A stretch of DNA of 64,000 bases from Pochonia chlamydosporia 170 (lineage: Eukaryota; Ascomycota; Sordariomycetes; Hypocreales; Clavicipitaceae): contig NC_035792.1 of the NCBI RefSeq assembly GCF_001653235.2, positions 5,295,153 through 5,359,152 of the forward strand. Reading direction: 5' to 3'. Position numbers and translations under genes: made by a program. The notes under the pieces are model-generated. The model worked only from the letters and a program-made list of their open reading frames with translations, was not told the DNA's origin and made no database searches. Below are positions 11,111 to 22,796 of the stretch, one piece after another (within the stretch, counting starts at the first letter, position 1; the number at the start of each line of letters is the position of its first letter).

Positions 11111-11176
11111 GTACGGTACTATGGCCAAAATACAGTACGTATGTACGTACGTGTACTATGAAGTTGCATCACTACT
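11111..11176 (+). repeat. Terminal fragment related to hAT-H
   Basis: GTACGGTACTATGGCCAAAA...TACGTACGTGTACT...GCATCACTA parallels the right terminus of hAT-H at 57376-57441. Only this end is present. The Gypsy LTR abuts it, so the LTR probably inserted into, or recombined next to, a hAT-H-like element. Confidence 0.65.
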
Positions 11177-11284
11177 CATAATTGCTTTTTCCTACAAACT
11201 TTATTTCATTAATGTAGTTTTGATGACGAAGTCATGACACTGAGTCTGTTTGTTCAGTCGACTGAGGCAGCATTATCCGACAGT

Positions 11285-11560
11285 CGTCCTACCCGGTACA
11301 GTTGTTTATTGTACGTCTATTACGTGTTTTCGTCGATGTAAATGTCAGCGAAAGTGAATTTATCCTACGTTTCACCAATCAATATAAACAATATATTGCC
11401 AATATGAATCGCCTTGTATTGTATTGTCACAATATCGCAAACTCCGTATGGATTGCCACTATATCAGAAAATGCATATCATATGGTAGTTATGTATTGCG
11501 GTATATTGTTTTATTTTCATATTCTTTACCACAATGAGCCCGTTACACTTCGAGCTCTGC
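11285..11560 (+). repeat. AT-rich repeat W, copy 1
   Basis: Aligns with 15147-15435. Shared motifs are CGTCCTACCCGG, ACCAATCAATATAAACAATA, GCCAATATGA and TATCAGAAAATGCATAT. The many ATATTG/CAATAT motifs suggest the subterminal part of a hAT-like element. Class not established. Confidence 0.65.
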
Positions 11561-12048
11561 ACTAGTAGCGATAGAGTCCAGTTTGTAAGAAACGGGCCTA
11601 GGTGACGATACTCGCTCCCCTCGATCATTTATGCAGCAGGTTCTAGCAGTGTTCTACTATAGTGCTTACCACGCGCGCCCGTGACTTATGCAGCCGGCCT
11701 ATCCTGCCGCCTGCGCACAGCCTATGAGTGGGTCGTAAAATGCCTGACGAATTCCCAACCCCGCTCCCACAACAACCACAGAAGAACACAAGATTCAATC
11801 AATAACATCATTACTGATTCTGGTCCGATAATCCATTGCATAACTCGTCGTGAACCAAGATGGGCGTGGTGTATCTAACAGTTGATATCGAGGGTTTTGT
11901 GCGGTCTTCCTATCAGACAACCCCATTGCACAATTACAATGTACAGACACATGCTAACGCAGGGACAGATCACCACACACGTGGCTGTGTCTCTATGGTC
12001 CGGCTATCGGCCTGGCCACAACCCATGACGAACACCACTGGCGCTACC
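11561..12048. other. Gene-free stretch
   Basis: Small open frames at 11681-11878 and 11860-12087 show no recognisable domain. No mobile-element features were seen. Confidence 0.4.
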
Positions 12049-12962
12049 CCATTCTGCAACCCGCGAACTGGGATCGCAACAATTTGACATCCTCGCAGGC
12101 GCCAGCAACCTCCCCCGATCTACAAATGCTTAGTTTTGAGACCCACGTGGCGCAAATCTTGACGCCACCCGAGGCACAGGACACGTCCGGTTGCCTTGCC
12201 ATCCCTATCGCCAATCCCCACTTCCTCCCGCGCTACTCCTGCCACGCCACACTTTATTTGGAAGAATGGTGGTTCTCGAAATAAAGTTGGGCCTGGCACG
12301 AGTAAAAACTTTGATAGGGCCCACATAATTCCATTGTGGAGATGCACATGAGCATCTAGTTGGCGCGCCTTATCCGAGCCTGCCCTAGCTTCGTGTAACC
12401 CGGAAGGGAAGGGGCTTGATTTCAGCCTTCTCCTAGCAGACCCCCGCAAGTCAAGTTTCAGCTCCAAGCCTGGTGGGGGCCTTGAATACGATTGCACAGC
12501 CACTGCTCTTCCCACCCAACACGAATAAGACGATTGCACCAAAAGTGACGGAGCTGAAGGGATTCCACAATCCGTCCGTCCCAGTGACTGCTCAGGCAAT
12601 ACTGAATAAATTAGGACACTAATGTTCGCTGGCAACTTATGCCGCCACTAGACAAGCTTTAGTATTAAATAAGTGTGTCTCTGAACATGTGGAATCCATC
12701 CCCCTCAAACGGCCCTTTCAATGGTCACTTTCTTCAAGATGGCGAAAGTTTTGCAAGGAAAATACGAGGTGTCTTTCTCAATTCGTGTTTAGGTCATTAC
12801 TAAGACTTGGGAGATAAATAGATGCCGAGGATGACAAGGATAATGAATGACAGGGATGGAAAATCAGAGATTGCACATGAAATGGATTGGAAGAGAGAAT
12901 AGAAAAACACACAATACACACACACCCGGTGTTCTAAAACTAGCTCTCCACAACACCACCAC
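12049..12962 (-). repeat. Repeat block Z, intact copy (reference)
   Basis: The reverse complement of this 914-bp block reappears at 35399-36312 with no difference that I noticed. Part of it (about 12400-12770) is the diverged repeat at 196-508. Its right edge at 12962 is exactly where the hAT-E transposase loses its C-terminal homology, so it is a discrete unit joined to hAT-E. A 171-residue open frame (12120-12635, minus) has no recognisable domain and is not preserved in the diverged copy. Confidence 0.85.
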
Positions 12963-14936
12963 CTGCGTCTCCTCTACCCTCCATGTAAGGGCACTGGTAA
13001 ACCCATACACCCGCTCAGACCTACAATAATGCTCATACTCGTCCCTGATAGGTGCCGGTTGTAGATGCTTGTTTCGCCATTTCAAGAACTCGTTCGTGGT
13101 CGTGGATGGTGCCTCGGCGAGAGGAAGTGATTCCACGGGTTTGTATTCACCCCACAGCGCCTCAATCAACTTCTCCGATGACTCAATCCATTCCCTCTTC
13201 CAGTTCTCGTGTATATAATGCCATTTATGCGAGGGATGAAGAACTATAGCTGCGACATAGGCAGGCGATTCGTCAGTAAGGCGATAGTACTTATCCAATT
13301 TCGCCCAGCCCGAGTTATACATTGGTGCCATGATCGGATCGTCAGTATATGCCTCTTTTCCTGCTTCGAATTGTGCCAACACAAAGTCCATAGCCAGCAG
13401 AACATGGTCGAGAGTTGCAAACGATGACTCCAGAGCCTTGGTCGTCAGTTTGAGCTTCTCTAAAAAAGATTCGATCTTCTCGAGGATGGTCCAGTCCTCT
13501 GCAGAAAGCCTGTCTCCAGCGCAATCTGCTTCTACCCATTTGTTGAAATAGCCATCAATTGCTTCTCTAAGATTCAAGGCCGCTCGCAGCATGGTATACC
13601 ACGAATTCCATCTTGTGTCGTTGTCTCGCGCAAGCCTGCGGTTATGGCTAATAGCCATAAACTTCTGGCTGCGCTGAACACTTCGCTGAATGTAAACGGC
13701 AAAGTTGTGAAGCTTACCAAGTGGGCCTTTCCGCCGCCACGCCTCAATCTGTTTCAGTGTCACATTGTGCAGACTGGAATCTTCGTGTTCGAGCGTCTCG
13801 TTATCGGTAACGAAGAGGAAGGATTTGGCGGCTAGGTTGATAATATGACCTTGGCAGCGGAGTCGGTGAGATTTGGGATCATACTGTATGTCAAATTGAC
13901 GTAGAAGGGCTATACATCATGTATACATGTTAGCGGCGTTCGAAAGAAATTGTGAATTGTGAGTGTACCGACCAAGAGAAAGCGACTTCATCATTGTGTC
14001 GTTATTGGTTGCATTATCCATGACGAAATAGCCCAACTTAGAAGCAAAGCCCCAATCTTCAACCACTTCGATAATTGCCGCAGCGAGATGAGAGCCATCA
14101 TGCTCACCGTCGATGTCCTTTAGGGCCAAAGTATGGTGTTCCAGCTTGCCGTCTTCCGTTACATAGTGAGCAACTACGCCCAAGATTGCCAGGGAGTTGG
14201 GAGAGGTCCAGAGATCGCAGCTGATATGAATCCTCGACTTTGCCGACTGAATGCGCTGCTTGATCTTCTCCTTCTGATCTTCATACTGGCGCATAATCCA
14301 TTTCTTGATAGTTTGGTGTGTGTCTGGAAGCCAGGTATCAATATCGGCATTAACGTAGGATAGTAGTGCACGGAATTCTGCGCATTCCACAAGCCGAAAT
14401 GGAAGAGAACGGGCGGCAATAAACCGTACGTACAACACTTCAAGCTGGTCCGGGTCGACCGAGTCTCCGTAATGATTGTTGAGTCGACGGCGTTTTCGGA
14501 CATTTTCCTCGGCCGTAAGACGAGCTTGTTCGAGAATGGTTCGTATGGTTCTTACTTTGGCCGATCGTGGGGCGCCCTTTGGGAGGCCATGACCGTCCGG
14601 AAGAGGATCCGTTAGGTGCTTAGTTGGAGCCGCAGTTCCACCGGAACAAGAATATGTCTTCTCACAATACTTGCAGCGCCATTCTTCTTTCCTGGTCCGT
14701 TGATTGTAATATCTCGTTTCGATATCCTCGTCTGGCATGTGAGAGAAGATCCATGATGTTCTTGGCTTGGCGCAAGAGGCTACAGAGCCCGTGCGAGGTG
14801 GCAAAGGCTGGCATTGAGAGGCGTAGCTCTCGTCTGTGTCCAATGGTTGTTGGCTGGAACGCGCCAAAAGGTCATCGGATGGTGTTGAACGTTTCCGTTG
14901 CAGTGTTTGAACAAAATGCAGGCGCTGTTGAGGCAT
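12963..14936 (-). pseudogene. hAT-E transposase, C-terminus missing
   Basis: A hAT transposase starting at ATG 14936 with a BED finger (EWRCKYCEKTY...H), the RNase-H-like core (IHISCDLWTSPN, GYFVMDNATNND) and, after a 63-bp intron at 13910-13972, the HRLRCQGHIINLAAK helix and DTRWNSWYTML block. The intron uses an unusual GTCGGT donor with a GCTAAC branch and TATAG acceptor, and its phase is correct. The frame runs through DEYEHYC to TSALTWRVEETQ, where the family normally has the dimerisation domain. It breaks at 12962 into repeat block Z. Without the dimerisation domain the protein is very probably inactive. No terminal repeats were found. Confidence 0.8.
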
Positions 14937-15146
14937 TGTCGCAGGATGCACCAGGCATATTTTCGCCAGAATCGTGCATGAGAACAGCAAATTGATCGCA
15001 TTAGAGAAAAGAAGAGCTCAAAGTCCTCAAAGAGCCAGTTGGTTGGGCACATAGTTAAGGTAACACTCAGGGTTTGTGGCGGCGCCTTTCATTTGGTGGC
15101 GTAATTAACATCGCAGATTCGTAGCTGGCAGGCACGGATCAGGCGT

Positions 15147-15435
15147 CCTACCCGGCATCGTTTTTGATTGTCTATTATGTTTTATCTATGGCCACGAGAT
15201 GGTAAATACACACTATTACATATGTTCGTTGACATGACTGTCGGAAGATAAGTGCGTTTTACGCAAACCATACTTACCAACCAATATAAACAATATATTG
15301 CCAATATGAGCCGACTGATATCATATTGTCACGATATAGGAAACCGCATATTGTATTGCCACGATATCAGAAAATGCATATTATATGGTATGTATTGCGA
15401 TATATTGTTTTATTGTCATACTATTTACCACACTG
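15147..15435 (-). repeat. AT-rich repeat W, copy 2, with hAT-like terminus
   Basis: Aligns with 11285-11560. On the minus strand its right edge begins CAGTGTGGTAAATAG, a typical hAT terminal repeat, and it interrupts the hAT-F transposase. A possible diverged left terminus (GATGGTAAATACA) is near 15198. No target-site duplication was recognised. Confidence 0.6.
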
Positions 15436-17040
15436 TGAACGTTCTGTAAGAGTGTAATACGCGTCGAGTTTCGCCCACCCAGCCTCAACGCATGGCGCCA
15501 TGAATGCGTCATTTCCGTATTCGATTCGTGCAGCCTCAAATTTACTAAGCAGGAAGTCCATCATCGGCAACGTTCGGTCAATCGTATACGCGTGACCTTC
15601 CGTAGCCTTGGTTGCATCAGCGAATGATTTGAGGAAATTGCAAACTTTTCTCAGCTCAACCCAGTCTTGCTCTGAAAGGGAGTCAAGCTTCAGGTCCTTC
15701 TCCTTGGAACAAAAGTAATCAATTTGATCTGCAAGTTCGATAGCTCTCGCGGTCATATAGTACTTGGAGTTCCACCTTGTATCGTTGTCGCGAAGAAGTC
15801 CCTTCTTGTCGCTGATCTCTTTAAACCTCTGTATACGTTGGGGACTACACCGGATAAAAACAACGATGTTGTGGAGCTTGCCAAGAGGACCAGCCTTCCT
15901 CCATTTCAATATATCAGATTCTGAAGGTTTGACATATTCGCTCGTGGTCTCCTTCTTGATCTTATTTTTCGTAGGTGCTTCCACTGGTGCCGCTTTTGGA
16001 AACATAAATGCGTGTGCTGCCAGATTGATAGTATGACCATTGCAACGAAGGCGGTGATGTTTCGCGTCATATAAGATATCATGCCTCTCGTTTAACAAGT
16101 TCTGTAGAGTATTCATCAATGTATCATTCGAATCTGCATTGTCCGAAACAAAATATCCAACCTGGGTGACAATTCCGTAGTCCTCGACAACATCCATCAC
16201 AATCTGAGCCTGGTTCTCCCCTGAATGCTTACCATGCACCTCTCGTAGAGCAACGCAATAGGAAACCAACTCGCCGTTGCTGTCAATAAAGTGTGCAACA
16301 ACGCCAAGGATGCCAAGCTTATTTGGAGAGGACCACAAATCGACGGTGAAGTGTATTCTCGAGACGGCTGATTGAAGAACTTGCCGCATACGCCGCTTTT
16401 GCGTCTCGAACGTTCGCATTACCCACTCGCGAATCGTCTGATGTGACGTAGGTAAGATTGAGAGCACGCCAGGATTGAGGAACTTGAGTACGGCTCGAAA
16501 AGTTTCTCTTGTTGCCATACGAAGTGCGACCCCGCAGTCCGCAATCCACTTTACATACAGTTGCTCAAATTTATCAGCGTTGAGATCTGTCGGTTCGTCA
16601 TCGTGTCGACGGCGTTTAAGGGGGTTCGCGCTTTGAGACATCCGTGAGAAAGCCTCCTCAAGATGGTTCCTTGTTTTAGCCGCCCTTTCTTCGTTGGGCG
16701 TCAATATACCAAGAGTATTGTGCGATTTAAGGTGCTTTTAGATATGAGCTGTGCCTCCATTTTCGAGATATTCGGCAGGCTTCCCTTTGCAGTATTTGCA
16801 ACGCCAGATAATCTGACCTTCCGTATTACGGACGATCTCGTTTTTTCCGAAAGGCGTATGGTCCCATATCTTCGATGTACGCTTCTTCTTCTTAAATTGA
16901 GAAGGCGACAGCGGCGAAGTATACGTTTCTCCGATGTCAGAATCTCCGTTGTCGCTGGCAGCTGATGAATCAGCCACTAGGGATGTTTGAGATGATATGG
17001 CCGCGAAGGAAGCGGCAATACCTGAGTGTTGAGAAGTCAT
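15436..17040 (-). pseudogene. hAT-F transposase with nonsense codon and missing C-terminus
   Basis: The transposase starts at ATG 17040 with a Ser/Asp-rich leader and KKKKRTSK basic stretch, then a BED finger (IIWRCKYCKGK). An in-frame TAA near 16737 interrupts the finger just before KHLKSHN, with no frame change. A CAA-to-TAA (C-to-T) change would explain it. Downstream the core is open: IHFTVDLWSSPN, GYFVSDNADSND, HRLRCNGHTINLAA and NDTRWNSKYYM. Coding ends at 15436 where repeat W begins, before the dimerisation domain. It cannot make a full transposase. Confidence 0.85.
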
Positions 17041-17350
17041 TATGTATTAGATTAAGAATTGTCGACGAAGGAAGTGAAATTTCAGGGGCTGACACGCTTT
17101 ATTGCAGAGAAGTCCTTCAATTGGGATCTTCATTCATTACGCCTGATGCGTACAGCAAGGGCCTCGTATTACTCGTGTTGCACCGTATTTGCACTGCATG
17201 AATATCATATTAAACGATATTCAAACGACCTCGCACTGCACCGCACGGTTTTCTATTTTTCTTGCACTGCACGGTATTTTTATATCGTGCAGGCAATACG
17301 ATATTGAATACGATATCGTCTTATTTACGGCCACACTATTTACATCACTG
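15436..17350 (-). mobile_element. hAT-F transposon, 3'-truncated
   Basis: The 5' end is the terminal repeat at 17334-17350, CAGTGATGTAAATAGTG on the minus strand. This repeat and the next several hundred bases are shared with the complete short element hAT-K at 62728. The 3' part is lost: the coding sequence is cut at 15436 by repeat W, and the expected second terminus is absent. The right end lies directly against repeat X (17351 onward). Confidence 0.85.
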
Positions 17351-17877
17351 CTCTGGTTGTCGTGAAATCAATACGAAGTTCTCGCCTCCCTTGCTAGAGG
17401 ATGTAACGCCAGTAGTCCGGCTATCACATCGAGGCGATTTATCGCTAGGCTTGGAGGTACACATGGAGGAAACTTGCCGATCCAGGTCGCTGGCGATTCA
17501 GGCGTCAGTCCAGGGGACCAGCAGCTGTGGAGGTTTCTTTGTCCGTCATATATATCGACGAAAGCTAATTATTGATCTTAATACGAAAGACTGGCTGCTT
17601 GATGAAAGCAGTCCATACAACCCTTCCCCAAACGACAAATCTGCGAGTGGCGTGCGTAGGGTCCAGGGTTCGGATCTTAGCCGAACTACGCTAAATGTAT
17701 TCTTCATTCCAGGCGACCGCTATGGGCATGTGGCTTGGTCAATTATACGCACCCACCATCGGTTCGACAAGTTCAGTAGTGATTAGCCTCCAGGGCGAAA
17801 AGTTTAGTTTGAGGCTGTGTTAGGCGATACCAATTTGTCACATACCACAGGTGTGATATTTAGAATTCTGGCTGTGA
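17351..17877 (+). repeat. Dispersed repeat X, copy 2
   Basis: Positions 17391-17877 are repeated at 34912-35398 with no difference seen, and a diverged inverted copy is at 1955-2474. An open frame of 174 residues (17262-17786) starts in the hAT-F terminus and crosses into this repeat. Its tail has no recognisable domain. Class unknown. Confidence 0.8.
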
Positions 17878-17920
17878 TATTTCTTCTTGACACGCCGGTG
17901 AACTAGTAAGCGCGTCCACC

Positions 17921-18334
17921 TTGGCGGTGACTATTCATCATGACCGCCGCGGAGTCATCCTCGCCGAGCCCGACGTTCTCAGCCGAGCAGAGCCTTTGAT
18001 GGATCTGGACAAGCGCCAGAATAAGGCACCAGATAGCCCCGCGGTCCAGAAGCTCAAAGCCGAGCGAAAGGCCATCTCGCCCGAGCTTGACCAGGCCACG
18101 CAGGACGTGCAGGCTGCCCGCAAGGCAGCCAACGCGGCCATCCCCCAGAACCTTAAGCAGAAGGAGAAGGATGCCGTCACGAAGTTAAAAGCCATCCGCC
18201 AGGGTCTCCCCGAGGATAAGAAGAAGCAGCTTAAGGAGAATGGAAAGGCCCTAGAGGCAGCCAGGAGGAAGAAGTCCCCTGCCCCGTCTGGCCCAGTGGC
18301 TAGCCCTAAGCCTTCTGCTACCCCTAAGTCCTAA
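17921..18334 (+). CDS. Small Lys/Ala-rich hypothetical protein
   Basis: An open frame of 137 residues. After a poorly conserved-looking start, the region from about residue 28 is a charged helical segment rich in Lys, Ala, Glu and Gln (DLDKRQNK...KLKAERKA...KEKDAVTKLKAI...) and ends in a Pro/Ser-rich tail. This suggests a coiled-coil or basic protein. I do not recognise a family. A second ATG at 17940 in another frame reads a Ser/Pro-rich start that stops near 18000, so the 5' end may hide an indel or intron. Coding status is moderate because composition is biased and no second copy supports it. Confidence 0.35.
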   Translation: MAVTIHHDRRGVILAEPDVLSRAEPLMDLDKRQNKAPDSPAVQKLKAERKAISPELDQATQDVQAARKAANAAIPQNLKQKEKDAVTKLKAIRQGLPEDKKKQLKENGKALEAARRKKSPAPSGPVASPKPSATPKS

Positions 18335-18540
18335 ATCAGGCTTTATTACCCTCCACGCCAGGGACAAACATGTCCACCAGGGGTGGAATCCGCCCTTCGT
18401 ATACCCTCTACCAACAAATTATGTGCTACCTACCGCGACTCATACAAGATAGTTACAAAAGTTTAAAGGCAATAAACATGTTAATGATGGGTGCAAAAAT
18501 ACCCCAGCTCTGGGGACCATTGACATGTTTTACTGGTGAC

Positions 18541-18653
18541 TGTAAGGGGCCAAGCTGCAGTTTGTTCAACGTAAGGATGCCGTACAATTGTCTATCTAAA
18601 GCTAAAGAGAAAGGAAGGAGAAGAGAAAGCTCGAGGCGAGCCTCGAGCCTGCG

Positions 18654-18689
<36 letters not shown>

Positions 18690-18735
18690 TTATCTAAGTT
18701 GCTGAGTGACAACTTAGGCGAAATTAGTCTAATTT
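18541..18735 (-). repeat. Gypsy LTR variant B, interrupted, with C36 tract
   Basis: On the plus strand it begins TGTAAGGGGCCAAGCTGCAG, distinct from family A (GGGGCTGCGCC), and otherwise follows the same LTR. A run of 36 C at 18654-18689 replaces part of the middle. It ends at AGTCTAATT where a complete family-A LTR begins, so the tandem Gypsy pair probably inserted into this older LTR. The remaining right part does not follow at 29307; instead, an inverted variant-B piece lies there. Confidence 0.75.
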
Positions 18736-18966
18736 GTAAGGGGCTGCGCCGCTGTTTGTTCAACATAAGGTGCCGTAGATTGTCTATCTAAAGCTAGGGA
18801 GAAAGAAGGAGAAGAGCAAGCTCGAGGCGAGCCTCGAGCTTGCGCAGTTAAGTTGCAGTGGCAACTTAGGCGAAATTAATCCAATTACACAACCGACCGT
18901 CTGCACGGCGCCGAAGCTCCGGGCCCGGCAGAGCCGGGTCCACAGCATCGGGCATAGCCCGTGACA
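18736..18966 (-). repeat. 3' LTR of Gypsy-1
   Basis: 231 bp. In element orientation it runs from TGTCACGGGC to CCCCTTACA, so it has TG...CA ends. It contains a palindrome of CTCGAGG arms around a 2-base centre. Confidence 0.9.
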
Positions 18967-21900
18967 TTATCCCCTTCCTCCCTTCCGTCCCCGACCGTGG
19001 CGCCGGGGTCCAGTAGTCGTCTGATACTTCTCCAATGGCCCGTCATACTTCATGACTGGGCCGTAAACCGATTCAAACTCTTCCATCGCTTCTGTCTCCC
19101 GTAGAGCCTCCGCTGGCTCCCATGTTGCATCTGCATATCCACGCCAGCGTACAAATACTTCTCTAAATTTCCCGCGTCCACGGTTCTTCCAACGAGCGCA
19201 GAGGATCTCTTCCACTTCCCATTCTTGCACGCCGTTCTCCTCCTGTATCGGCGGCGGTTGTGAGTCGTCAACTCGCTGCCCGGGTGCCGGGTCTTGTCTA
19301 GCTCGGCGAAGCAGATCGACGTGAAATCGTGGGTGTATAGAACCTGGCACGTCTAACTCCACGACGTGTGAACTGATGACTTTTGTGACTGTGTACTTGT
19401 GGTGCAGCCAATCTAGCTTCTTGCATGGTCGTGGTGACCTGTAGTTCGCCATCGATAGCCAAACCTTATCTCCAACTTCAAATCGTTCGGCTGGCTGCCT
19501 CTTTGCATTTGTTGCCTCTTCTTGTTGCTGCTGGGAGGCGGCAATCATAGCCTGCATATACTCCGAGACTTCCTGCAGACGGCTAAGAAGGGCGTCTGCC
19601 TTGCCTTCCTCCTTGCTCTGGGGCGGATCTGCTGGATCCTCGACAGCCACTGGTTCTACATGGTATCCGTGTTCGACAAAGAACGGGCTGATCTTCGTCG
19701 CTGCGGATTCACGGTTGTTAAGGGCCAGCTGTGCCACTGGGAGGAAGTCCCCCCAGTCCTTCTGCATGTATGATACGTACGCCCGCAGGTATGCCTGTAT
19801 CTCTTGGTTTGCTCTTTCCGGGCCCCCGTCCGTCTGTGGGTGGTATGCTGTACTTAACCGCTGCGTCACCCCGGCTAGCTTGCAGAACCTCTTCCAGAAT
19901 CGACTCAGCCAGTTGCTCCCGCGGTCGCTTACGATAGACCGTGGCATTCCATGAAACCTATAGTGGCATTGTAGGAAACGTTTTGCACACGCTTCTGCCT
20001 CCATCGTGTCCATCACTTCCAGCGTTACAGCCTTCGTAAGCCGATCCACAATTACCCAGATATATGTTGCATTGCTAGGCCCTGTAGCTGGAAGATCGGT
20101 AATAAAGTCCATTGCTAAATGACTGCGTGGTCTGTCTGGGATAGGCAGTGGTTTCAGGAACCCTCTCTTCGACTGGCGCCAAATATGGCCACGTCCGCAT
20201 ACGTCGCAATTTGCAACAAATCGTCGAACCAACTGCGACTGTCCCGGCCAGTAGAAACTGCGAGCCACAATCGCCAAGGTCCCCTCTCTTCCTGGGTGGC
20301 CGGCGGCAGTTGAGTCGTGTGAGTCTTGCACGATGCGCGTCCGAAGGGTGTCCTTTTCCGCCTCGCCTTGATTCCCCTTCTCTCCAGAGCCTCCAGGTAC
20401 CCAGATTCGGTCTCTGAAGGTCAGTCGCTTACCAGCGTCGATGCCGCATTCTGTATATCTCGTACCTTCAAATCCCTACGCGGGCGAAAGTAGCCCCGGC
20501 TCTCAGTTGCCGTACCGCTCGTACGCTGGCCCGGATATATCTGGTCGTACCTTAATTATTTACGTCCCAGAGCAGAATGAAGTAAGATTTGCGCCTAGGC
20601 TCTATAAACAAACCCTTTCATATCTGGCGGGGTTGGTGTCTTCCTAGATGCACGATCTTCTGCTGATTCGTAGTCTTGTTGATTCCGGAATAGAATTATC
20701 TGGGATCAATTGGATCACCCGCCCTCGTTCACGATCGTCATTTATATCCTGCGGGGCATCTTGTTCGCGGCGGGACAGCGCGTCCGGCACGGCAGCCTCA
20801 CACCCGGGACGGTAGTCCAGCTTGAAGTCGAATTGTGAAAGCTCGGCAGCCCATCGGCTCTGGCGTTCCGTCAACTTTCTCCGCGTCATAAAGTATTCAA
20901 GGTTGCGGTGGTCTGTTAAGACCGTGAATGTTCCACAGCTCCTTAACTCTGCACTCCATGTGTCCAGGCACCTCATGATGGCCAACATCTCCTTGTCGTG
21001 GATCGGGTAGTTGTACTCTGCGGGCGACAGCCGCCGCGAGTAAAATGCACAAGCGTGTCGACGCCCATCCTTTCCTTCCTGGGATAATACGCCTCCAAGC
21101 GCATAGCCCGAGCAATCTGCTTCCACGAAGGTTTGCAGGGATGGATCCCACTGCCTTAGAATTGGGGCGTCGCAGAATCTTCGCTTCAGTTCTCGAAACG
21201 CCTCATCCTCTGCTTTACCCCAGCGGAAGATGACTCCTTTCTTCAATAGTGCATCTAGTGCCTTGGTAATCTGTGCATAGTCGGGAATGAAAATCCGATA
21301 GTAATTCGCAAACCCAAGGAAGCTTCTGACACCTTTTACGGTTGTTGGCACCAGCCACTCACGGATGGCCTGTTGCTTCTCAGGGTCGCAAGCAACCCCC
21401 TTGCCTGCTCGTACAATAAAGCCCAAATATTTGACTTCCTTTACGGAGAACTCGCACTTGGCCGGGTCCAGGTGCAGACCAGCATCTGCTAACGATCGGA
21501 GGACTCGACGCACTTTCATCTCGTGTTCACCCAATGTTCCGCTCGAGTAGATCAACACATCATCCAGGTACGCCGTGACGAAGTCGTCAAGGTACTTATT
21601 CAGCACGCTATTCATGTACCGCTGGAACGATGCCGGAGCGCCACTCAGGCCAAAGGGGCATACGAGCCACTCATACAGCCCGAATCTGGTCCGGAACGCC
21701 GTCTTCTCCTCGTGGCCCGGGGCCATGCGAATCTTGTGGAAGGCGGCCACGACATCTAGTTTCGTAAACCACTTGGCCCTTGTCAGATTGTTTAAAGTCT
21801 CCGCAATCAGAGGCAACGGGTAACGATCACGCTTCGTGATTGCGTTTAGTGCGCGGTAGTCGCAACAGAATCGTAAGCCGCCGTTTGGTTTCTTCACAAA

Positions 21901-22785
21901 CAACACTGGGGCAGCTGCTGCCGAGCTGCTTGCCCGGATAAACCCTCTATCCAGCAGATCCCGCAGTGTTTTCCGCAACACGAGGAGCTCCTCGCGGGAC
22001 ATACTATACAATGGTCCCCACGGCAGTGGTGGTTCGTTCCCGTCGCTATCACGTTGCAAATGTACTTCGTGGTCGACCCCTGGTCTGTGCGGAGGCAGCT
22101 TCATCGCTTCTTCCGGCGAGAATAGATCTTTGAATTCGTCCAGCACTTCCTTGGGAACTGTCTTACTCGGATCCACTGGCTGTTTTGGCCTCAATGCCTT
22201 CTCAATATCAGACAGGCTGATCGCTTGCACTGCGGCCGCGCCGTGCCCTCGGCGCTTCCTCCCTCGGCGGCACTCTGCCGCAAACACAGCCGCCGGCACA
22301 ACACGGGCGGCTCGGATCGCCTTTACCCCTTCGGGCTCTTCCTGTCCTAAGAGCCGTATGGTAATGCCGGCAACCCCGTGGTAGACTCGCTGTTCAGCCG
22401 CGTCGTATACCACCTTGTTCTTCTTCATCCACGGCCGGCCCAGGAACACATCTTGGCCTAACCGCGGAACGACATAAGCAAAGATGCGTTCGTCGTATCC
22501 TCCAGTCTCCATCATAAAGACTACAATCCCTGGCGACATCACGTCTTTAGTCGCCTCGGAAAACCCACCTAACCGCCTTGGATTCCTGTCGATAAATGGA
22601 ATCCGCAGTCTCTTAACTACAGCTTCGTCGATTACGGCGTAGCAGTCACATCCGGTATCAACAAGGGCGCGCACCTGAATACCTCTATTAACCCGTGCTT
22701 CGATCAGCACCGGGTCACTATTCATCTGAGGCCGAAACTCTGCCCAACTCTGGATGTCCGCCTTGGTTGGCCCCGAGGCCCGCAT
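18967..22785 (-). pseudogene. Gypsy-1 pol polyprotein, disrupted near 20450-20660
   Basis: The N-terminal 700 residues (20644-22785) carry protease (LVDTGCD), reverse transcriptase (YLDD) and RNase H (EADCSGYALGG) identical to Gypsy-2. The C-terminal 450 residues (18967-20331) carry integrase and chromodomain. Between them about 220 bp differs from Gypsy-2 by many small insertions, deletions and substitutions and shifts the frame. All other parts of the 5-kb body are near identical. The local cluster is more like a poor-quality consensus than ordinary decay, but as written the gene is broken. Confidence 0.9.
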
Positions 22786-22796
22786 TCGCCTCGAGG

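Noticed and set aside
12120..12635. 171-residue open frame in repeat block Z (and its copy at 35726-36241)
   Set aside because: The diverged copy at 196-508 does not keep the reading frame, so coding constraint is not supported.
17262..17786. 174-residue open frame in repeat X
   Set aside because: It begins inside the hAT-F terminal repeat, and the diverged copy at 1955-2474 has a stop soon after CATGGAGGAAAC. Treated as non-coding repeat.
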